Shown here: in pieces, positions 8,310 to 16,610 of the stretch
Position numbering within the stretch: position 1 is the first letter of the stretch
Layout of the letters: every line of letters begins with the position of its first letter
NCBI RefSeq assembly: GCF_900312745.1
Contig: NZ_OMPD01000014.1
Location: forward strand, 496,001 to 560,000
Origin: Aquimarina sp. AU58
Lineage (GTDB): Bacteria > Bacteroidota > Bacteroidia > Flavobacteriales > Flavobacteriaceae
Reading direction: 5' to 3'
Length of the DNA: 64,000 bases
Position numbers and translations under genes: made by a program
The notes under the pieces: generated by a model
Told to the model about the DNA's origin: nothing
The model's input: the letters and a program-made list of their open reading frames with translations, nothing else
Database searches by the model: none

Positions 8310-11300
8310 TTAAAATTCTAGATTAACTCCAAATGAATATATTCTTTGGTTAAAAGCTCTCTGATTTGTACTTCCTGCTATATTTTGTTCTGGGTCAATA
8401 CCTTTATGACTTTGAAAGGTAAACAGGTTATCACCCTGGAAAAATACACGCATACTTGAAAGACTAAATTTTGACATTAAATCTGATGGGAAATTATACC
8501 CAAGGTTTAGTGCTTTTAGTCGTACATAGTTGTTTTTGAACAAAAACCTGTCTGATTGGCTATTGTAGTCATTATTGCTAGCCAATAAACGAGGTACATC
8601 AGTTATATCCCCGGGCTTTTGCCAGCGATCAGCCAAATCTACAGAAATGGCACGGCCTGCGGTCTCTATACTTCCCATCAATGCAGCATATTGAGAGTCA
8701 TATAGATAGCCTCCATAGCTATAGTTGAATAGTATGCTCATGTCAAAATCTCCTACTCTTACATAGTTTCTAAATCCTCCATAAAAATCAGGTAGTGATT
8801 CTTTACCAGTATCATATCTGGTTGCATCAGAAAAAACATTAGTAGTCTCACGCTCTCCGGTAGGATTACCTTCGGTATCCAGAATATCTTTATACCATAA
8901 AGCTTCTCCTGTCTGTGCATCTACCCCGGCGTATTCTCTTAAGTAAAATTCATACATGGATTTGCCCACTTCCCATCTTTTGGTACCATTAATGAAACTT
9001 TCCTGAGTTAATTCCAGAATTTCATTATTTTCAAAAGTGATATTAAAGTTGGTCGTCCATTCAAAATTTGCTTTAGAAATAATTTTTGTGTCTAAGGTTA
9101 TTTCTAATCCATAATTTTTAAGGGAACCTGCATTGGTAGTAAATGAAGTGGCTCCGGTAGATGCTGGTGTTGGAACATCATAAAATAAGTCAATAGATTT
9201 TCGGTTATAATATTCTACAGTACCTGAGATAGTATTATTAAAAAGACCAAAATCAATACCTGTATTAAGCAATGCTGTTTTTTCCCATGTAATTCTGGGG
9301 TCGTTAGGAAAAGCAAGAAGTACCCCTGGTTGATCTCCTTCACTATAGTCTGATAAAAATAAGGTTTGGTAGGGAAAGGTAGCAAGTCCATCACTATTTC
9401 CTAATTCACCATAGGAAGCTTTTAGCTTCAAGTAGTTTAAAGTACTGTTATCAGCTAAGAAGTTTTCGTCTGATACGACCCATGAACCTCCTACAGAATA
9501 GAAATCCCCCCATCGTACATCACTGGCAAATCTACTGGTACCATCTTTTCTATAAGATCCTTCAAGGTAGTATTTGTTATCATAATTATAGGCAAGTCTT
9601 CCCATATAACTTGTAATATGAGTTTTTTCGGTAAATCCAGTGGCACCTGTTGGGGTAGTACCAGCACTTAGTGCTATTACATTAGGTAAAAAACCTTGAG
9701 CTGTAGCAGAAAGGGGTTTAAATTTGTATTTATAGGCTTCCTGGATTAATGTAGCATTTATATTGTGTGCATTAAAACTCTTTTTGAAGTTTAGAGAGTT
9801 GGTTAAGTTCGTAGTTATTTCTACATTTCTTTGTTGTGTAATAAAACCATCTACTGATGCATTTTCTCCAAACTCACTATTACCATATCTAAAGGAGTCA
9901 AAAACATAATGCGTATGAGATAATTGAGTTTTGAAATTTAAATCAGGAGTAATATTCACTTTAAGATTTCCATTAAGGGTAATATTATCTCTATTTTCTT
10001 CTCTTATGTCATTAAACAACTGCGCATATGCATTTTGACCTGGAGAAAAAGGCCGTTGCCCATTTACAGATTGACTTGCTCTTCCTCCATAATCAAATAT
10101 CTTATTGCCTAAACCATCTAGCATTATTTGCCCGTCTGCATCTCTTTGGTATAGAGGGTAGACGGGAGATGCATTCCACATCCAGAACGTAGCTCCTGAA
10201 TTAAATGCTCCTGATTGTAGAGGTGTATTTGACTCTGAGGTAGAGTATGTAATTCCTAATCCTGCACTTAACCACTTGTTGATATTAGAATCTACATTTA
10301 ATCGGGTAGTAATACGTTCAAACTTTGATGTTGCTACAGACCCTTCCTGGTTAAGGTAGTTGGCAGATAAGAAATATTTTGTATCTTTACTTCCTCCTGA
10401 TACAGATAAACTATGATCAGTTCTTATCGCACTATTATTTTGAAATAAATCTCTCCAATCGGTTTCCCATAATTTGTTTGAAGTAACCAAATTACCATTT
10501 ATGTCTACTGGCTCAGGTGTCCCTCCACCATAAGGGTTATATGTTAAAAACCCTTCTACCAGATTATTTGTAGCATAAGTTGCAGCTGTAGCAGCATCCT
10601 CTCCTTCTACATACAATCTACTATTTCGAATAGCCTCCCAGCTATGTTTAAATTGCTCATCAACATTCATGATTTCATGAGGTTTTACAGCCTGATTGGC
10701 AAAACCTGTTGTAGAACGTAATGTTACTTTTGGAGCTGAATTAATATTTCCTCTCTTAGTAGTAATTACAACTACTCCATTTGCTGCTCTTGATCCGTAT
10801 AGTGCTGTAGAAGAGGCGTCTTTTAAAACATTTATAGATTCAATTTGATCAGCACTAAAAACATTGATGTTACCATTATATGGAGCTCCATCTACAATAA
10901 TCAGTGGTCCGCTTCGACCATTCTCATTATCGGGATCCAGAGTACCTACCCCTCTGATTCTGATAATAGGATTGGCTCCTGGTTGTCCACCTTGAGAAAT
11001 CAAATTTACTCCTGGCACACTACCTTGAATTGATGTAGTAATATTAGTTGCCTGTTGTTTTTTGATGATTTCTTCACCAACTACCACGACCGATCCAACG
11101 ATAGATTTTTTGGTTTGTCGTCCATAGGCTACAATTACAATTTCATCAAGACCTTCTGCATCTTCCTGCATCGAAACATTAATGATATTTGAAGATCCTA
11201 CAGTCATTTCTATAGACGCCATTCCTATGTAGTTGAAAACCAGAACCTGACCTGTACTGGCTTTGATAGTGTAGTTTCCATCAAAATCTGTTTGAGTTCC

Positions 11301-11513
11301 TATAGTCGTGTTTTTGATATTTACTGTGGCTCCGGGGAGTGGCAAATTATTCTGGTCTGAGACCATACCGGTTATTTCTCTTTCTTGAAAAATATTTCCG
11401 TATGTGTTTGTTGATCCTATACATAATAATAAAACAAAAGCTCGCATGATTGATACTATTGAGTTTTTGTTCTTTGTTAGGTCAAGAAAAACATTGACAA
11501 TTTTTTTATTCAT
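8310..11513 (-). CDS. susC: SusC/RagA-family TonB-dependent outer-membrane transporter
   Basis: A 1067-residue outer-membrane importer energised by TonB. After a signal sequence (hydrophobic 'AFVLLLCIGS', residues 24-33) comes a carboxypeptidase-regulatory-like domain beginning 'REITGMVSDQNNLPLPGATV'. Then the TonB box 'DEIVIVAYG' and the plug with 'LYGSRAANGVVVITTKRG', the SusC signature. The 22-strand barrel ends in a terminal aromatic strand (SFGVNLEF). The ATG at 11511-11513 gives a long N-terminus; Met23 (about 11447) would give a cleaner signal peptide and could be the true start. Transcribed with susD. A 10-bp inverted repeat (11569-11603) lies just upstream. Confidence 0.94.
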   Translation of the reverse strand: MNKKIVNVFLDLTKNKNSIVSIMRAFVLLLCIGSTNTYGNIFQEREITGMVSDQNNLPLPGATVNIKNTTIGTQTDFDGNYTIKASTGQVLVFNYIGMASIEMTVGSSNIINVSMQEDAEGLDEIVIVAYGRQTKKSIVGSVVVVGEEIIKKQQATNITTSIQGSVPGVNLISQGGQPGANPIIRIRGVGTLDPDNENGRSGPLIIVDGAPYNGNINVFSADQIESINVLKDASSTALYGSRAANGVVVITTKRGNINSAPKVTLRSTTGFANQAVKPHEIMNVDEQFKHSWEAIRNSRLYVEGEDAATAATYATNNLVEGFLTYNPYGGGTPEPVDINGNLVTSNKLWETDWRDLFQNNSAIRTDHSLSVSGGSKDTKYFLSANYLNQEGSVATSKFERITTRLNVDSNINKWLSAGLGITYSTSESNTPLQSGAFNSGATFWMWNASPVYPLYQRDADGQIMLDGLGNKIFDYGGRASQSVNGQRPFSPGQNAYAQLFNDIREENRDNITLNGNLKVNITPDLNFKTQLSHTHYVFDSFRYGNSEFGENASVDGFITQQRNVEITTNLTNSLNFKKSFNAHNINATLIQEAYKYKFKPLSATAQGFLPNVIALSAGTTPTGATGFTEKTHITSYMGRLAYNYDNKYYLEGSYRKDGTSRFASDVRWGDFYSVGGSWVVSDENFLADNSTLNYLKLKASYGELGNSDGLATFPYQTLFLSDYSEGDQPGVLLAFPNDPRITWEKTALLNTGIDFGLFNNTISGTVEYYNRKSIDLFYDVPTPASTGATSFTTNAGSLKNYGLEITLDTKIISKANFEWTTNFNITFENNEILELTQESFINGTKRWEVGKSMYEFYLREYAGVDAQTGEALWYKDILDTEGNPTGERETTNVFSDATRYDTGKESLPDFYGGFRNYVRVGDFDMSILFNYSYGGYLYDSQYAALMGSIETAGRAISVDLADRWQKPGDITDVPRLLASNNDYNSQSDRFLFKNNYVRLKALNLGYNFPSDLMSKFSLSSMRVFFQGDNLFTFQSHKGIDPEQNIAGSTNQRAFNQRIYSFGVNLEF

Positions 11514-11860
11514 GATTTTGTTTTTTCAAATTGATACTTACTTTCTTACATGTTTATTACTTGTAGTAAAACACATTTATATGGCAGGATTCAAAATGTG
11601 TTTATGATAATTTTTTAACATATTATTTTGTTTTCTCATCAAAATTTTAAAAAAAAAACAAAATAAGTATGAGAATGATCGGTTTTGTAAGTAAAATCTG
11701 AAAAGTATTTGGTGTATAGGGTGTAATCTTATGAAATAACGAATTTACTTCGGGAAAATCATAAAAGAATTGTGCGAATTACAATAAGGTTTTGAGTTTA
11801 ATACGTATTAAGATTACGGAAAAGAAGTATATTGAATGTGTTGATGGTGAAGTGTTTTAT
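11514..11860. other. Intergenic region upstream of susC
   Basis: About 350 bp without a gene. It holds the inverted repeat 11569-11603 and poly-A/T tracts. No clear TAnnTTTG -7 box was found on the minus strand, so the susC promoter cannot be placed. Confidence 0.6.
11569..11603 (-). promoter_or_regulatory. Inverted repeat upstream of susC
   Basis: AAACACATTT and AAATGTGTTT, 10-bp perfect arms with a 15-nt spacer, lie 56-90 bp before the susC start codon. This could be an operator or a 5' UTR hairpin. Confidence 0.4.
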
Positions 11861-11923
11861 TATCGCAATATTACGATAATAAAATGAAATAAAAAAGCCA
11901 GAAGTTAAAATTTCCAGCTTTTT
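11861..11923. repeat. 63-bp direct repeat, copy 2 (orphan ArsR-type operator + terminator)
   Basis: 62 of 63 bases match 6779-6841 in the same orientation. Bases 11861-11878 are the same TATCG...CGATA operator, but no ars gene follows here: susC starts 348 bp further on the minus strand. The terminator stem (11892-11923) lies 4 bp after the TM2-protein stop and would end its transcript. Confidence 0.95.
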
Positions 11924-11927
11924 ATTA

Positions 11928-12335
11928 TTAGAACCAAGGCTTTCTACCAACCTGATATGTTTGATAAAACTCGTCATCAGATTTTGTTAAATACATAATA
12001 CCTTCTACAAGACCGATAATTGATGGAACGTATATAGTTAATATTCCTATGCCTAAACACATTAGAGGAAATGAGATTAAAGTTATTCCCAGTAGAATAA
12101 AACCTTCTTTTTGGTATCCTAAAATGAATTTATGAACTCCAAGCCATCCTAAAAAAATAGCTAAAATACCAGCAAGAACTTTTTTATTATCTGCAGAATT
12201 AACAAGTTCTTTAGCCTCTTCAGCAAAATCACTGGCTGCTTCTTTGGCATCATTAGCAAATTCTTTTGCCGCTTCTGCCGCTTCTTCTGCTCCTTTTTTT
12301 ATATCGTCCCCTAGGTTGTTATTTTCTTCACTCAT
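11928..12335 (-). CDS. TM2 domain-containing membrane protein
   Basis: A 135-residue protein. Residues 10-50 are a highly charged Ala/Glu/Lys helix ('KKGAEEAAEAAKEFANDAKEA...'), reminiscent of LEA-like or CsbD-like amphipathic stretches. It is followed by a TM2 domain: 'KKVLAGILAIFLGWLGVHKF' (first helix with the G-x-x-G-x-H-x-F signature), 'YQKEGFILL', and a second pair of hydrophobic segments to 'GLVEGIMYLTKSDDEFY'. TM2 proteins sit in the inner membrane; their function in bacteria is unknown. The stop is followed after 4 bp by the terminator in repeat copy 2. Probably monocistronic. Confidence 0.85.
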   Translation of the reverse strand: MSEENNNLGDDIKKGAEEAAEAAKEFANDAKEAASDFAEEAKELVNSADNKKVLAGILAIFLGWLGVHKFILGYQKEGFILLGITLISFPLMCLGIGILTIYVPSIIGLVEGIMYLTKSDDEFYQTYQVGRKPWF

Positions 12336-12461
12336 GTTGTTAAAAAGATTTATTAGTTTGGAGAAAATTACAAAAAAATATCAATTAAAAATCAGAAGAT
12401 TAACAAGAATATTTGTAGGTGCTAATTATTAGTATATAGGATAACTATAGTAGGGTATATT

Positions 12462-12490
12462 TTGATAAGTCATATTTATTGTTATATTTG
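12462..12490 (+). promoter_or_regulatory. Bacteroidota-type promoter (TTG - 18 bp - TATATTTG)
   Basis: TTG at 12462-12464 and TATATTTG at 12483-12490 match the -33/-7 consensus with an 18-bp spacer. The expected start site near 12497 favours ATG 12544 over TTG 12502 as start of the next gene. Confidence 0.6.
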
Positions 12491-12543
12491 GTATAACAAC
12501 TTTGAATAAAAAAACAAACACTAACCTTTTAAATTTGAAAACT

Positions 12544-12966
12544 ATGATATGGGGAATCTCATTAATCGTTTTAAGTATTCTTGCAGTACCATCATTACTA
12601 TTATCTAAAAAACCAAATGCAAAAGAGCTTTTAGAGAAAATTGAACCTTACCAGGGTTGGATTGGATTTATATTTTGTATTTGGGGTATTTGGGGTATTA
12701 TTTCTGCAATTTTAAACCTGGGATGGCTTACAACATATCCTATTTGGTGGATAACCTTGTTAGCAGGAAATATTATTTCTGCAGCATTAGGATTTATGCT
12801 TGGATTTGGTCTCATCAGTAAATATTTTTTATCCAAAAGTGAAGAGGCAAAAGAAAAAGCAAATCGCCTTAGAGAAAAACTAGCTCCCAAACAAGGTAAG
12901 CTAGGTATCATAGGAATAATAGTTGGCTGCTGGATGATTGTAGCATCTCTTTTATTCTTTATGTAA
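12544..12966 (+). CDS. Hypothetical small integral membrane protein
   Basis: A 140-residue protein, not recognised. Three to four hydrophobic segments (about residues 3-20, 40-60, 65-90 and 120-138) surround a charged segment '[22 protein letters not shown]' before the last helix. The frame opens earlier at a TTG (12502), but the promoter at 12462-12490 would put that codon almost at the transcript start, so ATG 12544 is chosen. The gene has its own promoter and a perfect palindromic terminator, so it is a single-gene unit. No function is proposed. Confidence 0.65.
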   Translation: MIWGISLIVLSILAVPSLLLSKKPNAKELLEKIEPYQGWIGFIFCIWGIWGIISAILNLGWLTTYPIWWITLLAGNIISAALGFMLGFGLISKYFLSKSEEAKEKANRLREKLAPKQGKLGIIGIIVGCWMIVASLLFFM

Positions 12967-12988
12967 TATTCTAAATGAAATTATATAT

Positions 12989-13022
12989 AAAAAAAGGTTG
13001 GCTACGTAGCCAACCTTTTTTT
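12989..13022. terminator. Perfect palindromic bidirectional terminator
   Basis: Seven A, GGTTGGCTAC and its exact complement GTAGCCAACC, then seven T. It lies between convergent genes (membrane protein on +, VOC protein on -). Confidence 0.93.
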
Positions 13023-13031
13023 GTTAGAGTT

Positions 13032-13415
13032 TTATAAGAATGCCTTATCGACTGGTTCCCAAAGCTCAATTTTATTACCTTCTGGATCTACAATCCATCC
13101 AAATTTACCATATTCATATTCTTCTACTTTATCAATAACAGTTACTCCTTCACTTTTAAGAACTTCGAGAAGTTCGGTTAGGTTTTCTACTCTGAAATTC
13201 ATCATAAATTCTTTCTTACTTGGGGCAAAATAAGTGGTGTTGTCTTTAAAAGGACTCCATTGTGTAGAACAATCGTTACCTTCTTTGTCTTTCCACCAGA
13301 ATGTACAACCATAATCATCTGTATTAAAACCCAGATGATCCCTGTACCAATCTTTTGTTTTTTTTGGATCAGCTGTTTTAAAAAATATACCCCCTATTCC
13401 TGTTACTCGTTTCAT
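13032..13415 (-). CDS. VOC (glyoxalase/bleomycin-resistance fold) family protein
   Basis: A 127-residue protein with the paired beta-alpha-beta-beta-beta units of the vicinal oxygen chelate fold: 'GIGGIFFKTADPKKTKDWYRDHLGF' (given here in two parts: residues 6-20 and 21-30), 'FMMNFRVENLTELLEVLKSEGV' and the terminal 'GWIVDPEGNKIELWEP', whose Glu is a usual metal ligand. The first position often held by His is Phe here, so the metal site may be altered. The substrate is unknown. It lies 10 bp after a DUF1801 gene on the minus strand, probably in one operon. Confidence 0.82.
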   Translation of the reverse strand: MKRVTGIGGIFFKTADPKKTKDWYRDHLGFNTDDYGCTFWWKDKEGNDCSTQWSPFKDNTTYFAPSKKEFMMNFRVENLTELLEVLKSEGVTVIDKVEEYEYGKFGWIVDPEGNKIELWEPVDKAFL

Positions 13416-13425
13416 AGTTATATTG

Positions 13426-13884
13426 TTATTTGTTTTTTACTTTAGATTCATACATTGTAATCCATTCTTGTGGAGTCATTTTGCTAGATAATTCTGCGAT
13501 CAATTTTATCGGAATCTGATCTATTTTTTTGAAACGGATACAACTTTTACCCATATCTAATTTTGTTTTTACATACTTAGGATATTCACCAACAAACCAG
13601 TTCATTAATTCGGGATTTGCATAAATACCACTATGATAGACTGCTATAAAATTCTTCTGCGAAGCAATATTCATAAAGGGTAAAGGTAATTTAGGATCAC
13701 AGTGGTACCCATCTGGATATAAGCTGTGCGGTACAACATACCCTATCATACCATAGCTAATCTCTTCAGAAAATCCTTTGGGAAGATTATCTTTTATTAC
13801 TTTTCTAAGCATACTCATGGCTTCCTTTCTTTCTTCAGGAATAGCTTCTATATATTCATCAGGTGTTTTGGCTTTATATTGCAT
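13426..13884 (-). CDS. DUF1801 (YdhG/YjbR-like) domain protein
   Basis: A 152-residue soluble protein: 'YIEAIPEERKEAMSMLRKVI' at the N-terminus, 'EEISYGMIGYVVP' (the E-x-x-x-Y-G-x-P-like block of the DUF1801 fold) and 'GKSCIRFKKIDQIPIKLIAEL' near the C-terminus. The family has a YdhG-like fold and no established reaction; some members are annotated as intracellular iron or ligand carriers. It lies between the DUF4199 and VOC genes, with 14 and 10 bp gaps. Confidence 0.8.
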   Translation of the reverse strand: MQYKAKTPDEYIEAIPEERKEAMSMLRKVIKDNLPKGFSEEISYGMIGYVVPHSLYPDGYHCDPKLPLPFMNIASQKNFIAVYHSGIYANPELMNWFVGEYPKYVKTKLDMGKSCIRFKKIDQIPIKLIAELSSKMTPQEWITMYESKVKNK

Positions 13885-13898
13885 ACTATTTTTTATTG

Positions 13899-14420
13899 TT
13901 AATTACCTGGTATTGGTTTACGTTGTAGTATTAATGCTGAAATTAATGAAATTATAAATCCAATCATAAATACTGTTGCAAACATTAAAAAGAAGCTCAT
14001 AAACCTATTAGAAAATAGTTCTTTTTGGGCTTCTAGCTCTGCCAATTTAATTTCAAGTTCGGCCTGTGGGAGAGAATTTTTCATTTGTTCAACGTAATGC
14101 GAATAGTATTCTGTCATAAAATCCGGATTGATATATTTGATATAAATTACATCTAATATCCCAAACGCCAAAGCAGCAATAAGAGTGATAAGTATACCGA
14201 TCAATAATGCTTTTCCGAAGGAAACAATACCATTATTTTCTTTATCCCGATAATGTTTAATACCAAGGAATACAAAAAGTAACGATACTATTATACCTGC
14301 ATATCCAATTACTTCTTGAATAGAGTAATCCAGATTTTTCCCTAAAAACCATCCTGCAAGTGCTAACAGACATATAGAAATGGCACTTCGTAACCCATAA
14401 CGTATAATTGTATTTTTCAT
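13899..14420 (-). CDS. DUF4199 domain-containing membrane protein
   Basis: A 173-residue inner-membrane protein with four hydrophobic segments (about residues 8-28, 33-52, 70-95 and 138-165). A charged loop containing 'MKNSLPQAELEIKLAELEAQ' lies before the last segment, the layout of the Bacteroidota family DUF4199. The frame extends 19 codons upstream, but the family begins at 'MKNTIIRYGLRSAI', so ATG 14420 is chosen. Function unknown. The first gene of a short minus-strand run with the DUF1801 and VOC genes. Confidence 0.8.
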   Translation of the reverse strand: MKNTIIRYGLRSAISICLLALAGWFLGKNLDYSIQEVIGYAGIIVSLLFVFLGIKHYRDKENNGIVSFGKALLIGILITLIAALAFGILDVIYIKYINPDFMTEYYSHYVEQMKNSLPQAELEIKLAELEAQKELFSNRFMSFFLMFATVFMIGFIISLISALILQRKPIPGN

Positions 14421-14521
14421 TGATTTATATGTATTTATTATTAGACCCAAATGTAAATTTAGGCTAATAAATAGCATTCATACTAAAGTATGAAATTTAG
14501 AATATATGAGGTTGAAATGCC

Positions 14522-14938
14522 CTAAAGAGGTATAATTTGTAGCTCTTTTGCAATTTGTATAGCTTGAGTACGTCGTTTTGCATCAAGTTTTATCAGCATA
14601 TTAGAAACATGAGTTTTTATAGTACTTTCTGAGACGAAGAGTTTTTCGGCTATCTCTTTATTTGATAATCCCATAGCAATCTGGCATAAGACTTCATACT
14701 CTCGTTTGCTTAATCCCAGTTCTTCAATTTTTTGATAATTTATTTCCTGTGTAGGTTTTTTCTTTTTGTGCAGAACTCTTCTGTTTATTACTATACCAAT
14801 TACAAAAAAAATAACCGCGATTATGGCGATTACAGTTTCTATCGATGTATCTCCTGCAATAACACTGTACTTACTTAACTGAAAAAGAGCTAGTATTGCC
14901 AGAACTAAAGCTGCAAAAGTAAAAATTGTTTTCTTCAC
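14522..14938 (-). CDS. Membrane-anchored LuxR-type HTH regulator
   Basis: A 138-residue protein: two hydrophobic helices ('FAALVLAILALFQL' and 'ETVIAIIAVIFFVIGIVI'), a Lys-rich joint (HKKKKP), then a GerE/LuxR HTH of about 65 residues ('LSKREYEVLCQIAMGLSNKEIAEKLFVSESTIKTHVSNML'; each half is typical). No receiver domain is present. A GTG start at 14938 (VKKTIF) begins 26 bp after the stop of the preceding gene and gives a clean start; the ATG further up would overlap that gene by 56 bp. It probably transmits a membrane signal to transcription. Targets unknown. Confidence 0.8.
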   Translation of the reverse strand: MKKTIFTFAALVLAILALFQLSKYSVIAGDTSIETVIAIIAVIFFVIGIVINRRVLHKKKKPTQEINYQKIEELGLSKREYEVLCQIAMGLSNKEIAEKLFVSESTIKTHVSNMLIKLDAKRRTQAIQIAKELQIIPL

Positions 14939-14963
14939 TCTATAAATGTAGTAAAACTGAAAT

Positions 14964-15584
14964 TTAATTTGAAAGCAAATCAATTTCCTGTTGAAGATTT
15001 TCTTTCGCTTTCCCTTCAAATTTTTTGTAGAAATATTCAGATTTAAAGATGGCCTGCATATGTATAAAATGATTTAAAACTTTGATTCTTCCTTTGTTGT
15101 ACATAAAATCAGGATAGTATTTATATTCTTTCCTTACGTTTTTGTAATAAGTCTCATAGTTTTTCCAATCGCTTCCTAATATAGAGAGATCAGCATCGGT
15201 AAAATAATTGATGTCACTGCTTTCAGAATTGTTGTGCCCTTTGGTGGCCAATATCATATCAGAGCAAAGCGTGATACGGTTTTTGTCTATCGATGATGAA
15301 TTTAGCACTTCTATTGCTTTCTTTGCACTTTGTTCTTCATTATCCTGTTTTAGGATATTATAAATATAATCATGATAAAACAATGCAAATAAAACCATAT
15401 CCCAATCTTTGATTTTGTTTTTGACTTCAACCAAATTATGATACAGATGGTCTAGATGTGACAGATTATGATAGTATCTGGTCTTTTTACTATGTTGTTT
15501 AACAATATCGCCCCACAAAGACTCAATATATTCTGAATCTTGAGTGTAGTTTGATAATAATGTAGTAAATACTTGTTTTAACAA
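14964..15584 (-). CDS. Predicted metal-dependent HD-superfamily phosphohydrolase (COG4339 type)
   Basis: A 206-residue all-alpha protein with 'RYYHNLSHLDHLYHNL' near residue 37 (H-x-x-x-H) and 'FALFYHDYIYN' near residue 68 (the HD pair). 'ATKGHNN' (about 113) and 'YFTDADLSILG' (about 127) complete the metal site. The substrate is unknown; HD proteins act on nucleotides or phosphoesters. Its first 7 bp overlap the end of the 2-hydroxyacid dehydrogenase gene, so the two are translationally coupled. Confidence 0.82.
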   Translation of the reverse strand: MLKQVFTTLLSNYTQDSEYIESLWGDIVKQHSKKTRYYHNLSHLDHLYHNLVEVKNKIKDWDMVLFALFYHDYIYNILKQDNEEQSAKKAIEVLNSSSIDKNRITLCSDMILATKGHNNSESSDINYFTDADLSILGSDWKNYETYYKNVRKEYKYYPDFMYNKGRIKVLNHFIHMQAIFKSEYFYKKFEGKAKENLQQEIDLLSN

Positions 15585-16519
15585 AACTCGGCTTTAATTT
15601 TATCAACGATTGTCTGTGCTAATTTTTCTTTAGACTCTACAGTCCAACCAGCAACATGCGGACTTAAGATCACATTATTCATTTTAAGGAGTTTCGTAAA
15701 TTCTTTTGGCATGTCATTTTCTGAAGTAAATAAGTTTTCAAAAGATGATTTTTCGTATTCTAAAACATCTAACCCTGCTCCTAAGATTTTTCCTTCTTCT
15801 ATACCTTTGACCAGATCTTTGGTAACTACACTTTTTCCTCGTGCCGTATTGATCAACCAAAAAGGCTTTTTAAACTTGTTAATAAACGTTGTATCGATCA
15901 TGCTAATTGTTTTAGGGGTCTCTGGGGTATGAAGGCTTAATACATCGGTCTTTTCAAAAAGTTCATCAAGTTCTACTTGTGTTGCATCGCTGTTTTCTAC
16001 ATCATCTTTAATATCATAACAAATAACTTCTACAGCAAAACCACGTAGTTTTTTGGCAAAGGCTCTACCCATATTACCATACCCGATAATACCCACCGTT
16101 TTTCCATCTAGTTCTACACCACGATGCTCTTCGCGAAGCCATTGTCCGTTTCGTACACTATGATCTCCATTATTTAATTTATTAAATAACGATAATATCA
16201 TTCCTAATGCATGTTCACCCACAGCATTACGATTCCCTTCTGGTGCATTAAATAGTTTAACTCCTAATTTCTCGGCATGTTGGATATCAATATTTTCTAA
16301 TCCGGCACCTATTCGACCTATAAATTTTAGGTTTTTTGCTTTGTCTAAAAATATTTTGTCAATTTTAAATCTACTACGAATGATAATCCCACTATAATTA
16401 TGAATTTTGGATTGGATTTCTTCTTTTGTAGAAGTATAATCTTCATCATTTTCAAAACCTGCAGTGGTAAGCTGATTTAAAAGTAAAGGATGATTTGTAT
16501 CAAGGTGAAGTATTTTCAT
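15578..16519 (-). CDS. D-isomer-specific 2-hydroxyacid dehydrogenase (phosphoglycerate-dehydrogenase-like)
   Basis: A 313-residue NAD-dependent oxidoreductase. The substrate domain holds 'FIGRIGAGLENIDI', followed by 'EGNRNAVGEHALGMIL'. The Rossmann loop is 'GIIGYGNMGRAFAKKL'. The catalytic Arg is in 'INTARGKSVV', the Glu in 'GLDVLEYE', and the His in 'LSPHVAGWT'. It is shorter than classical SerA and lacks an ACT domain, so it may be a biosynthetic phosphoglycerate dehydrogenase of the short type or act on another 2-hydroxyacid. The TTG at 16540 opens the frame, but ATG 16519 (MKILHLD) is the family-like start. Divergent from the TPR-LuxR gene. Confidence 0.88.
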   Translation of the reverse strand: MKILHLDTNHPLLLNQLTTAGFENDEDYTSTKEEIQSKIHNYSGIIIRSRFKIDKIFLDKAKNLKFIGRIGAGLENIDIQHAEKLGVKLFNAPEGNRNAVGEHALGMILSLFNKLNNGDHSVRNGQWLREEHRGVELDGKTVGIIGYGNMGRAFAKKLRGFAVEVICYDIKDDVENSDATQVELDELFEKTDVLSLHTPETPKTISMIDTTFINKFKKPFWLINTARGKSVVTKDLVKGIEEGKILGAGLDVLEYEKSSFENLFTSENDMPKEFTKLLKMNNVILSPHVAGWTVESKEKLAQTIVDKIKAEFC

Positions 16520-16610
16520 ATATTTTGTATAGGTTTTCAAAATTAGTTAATAAAAGATTAGATACAGTATCTTTGGTATATATCATCTCTTAATTTTAGA
16601 AATATTTAAG

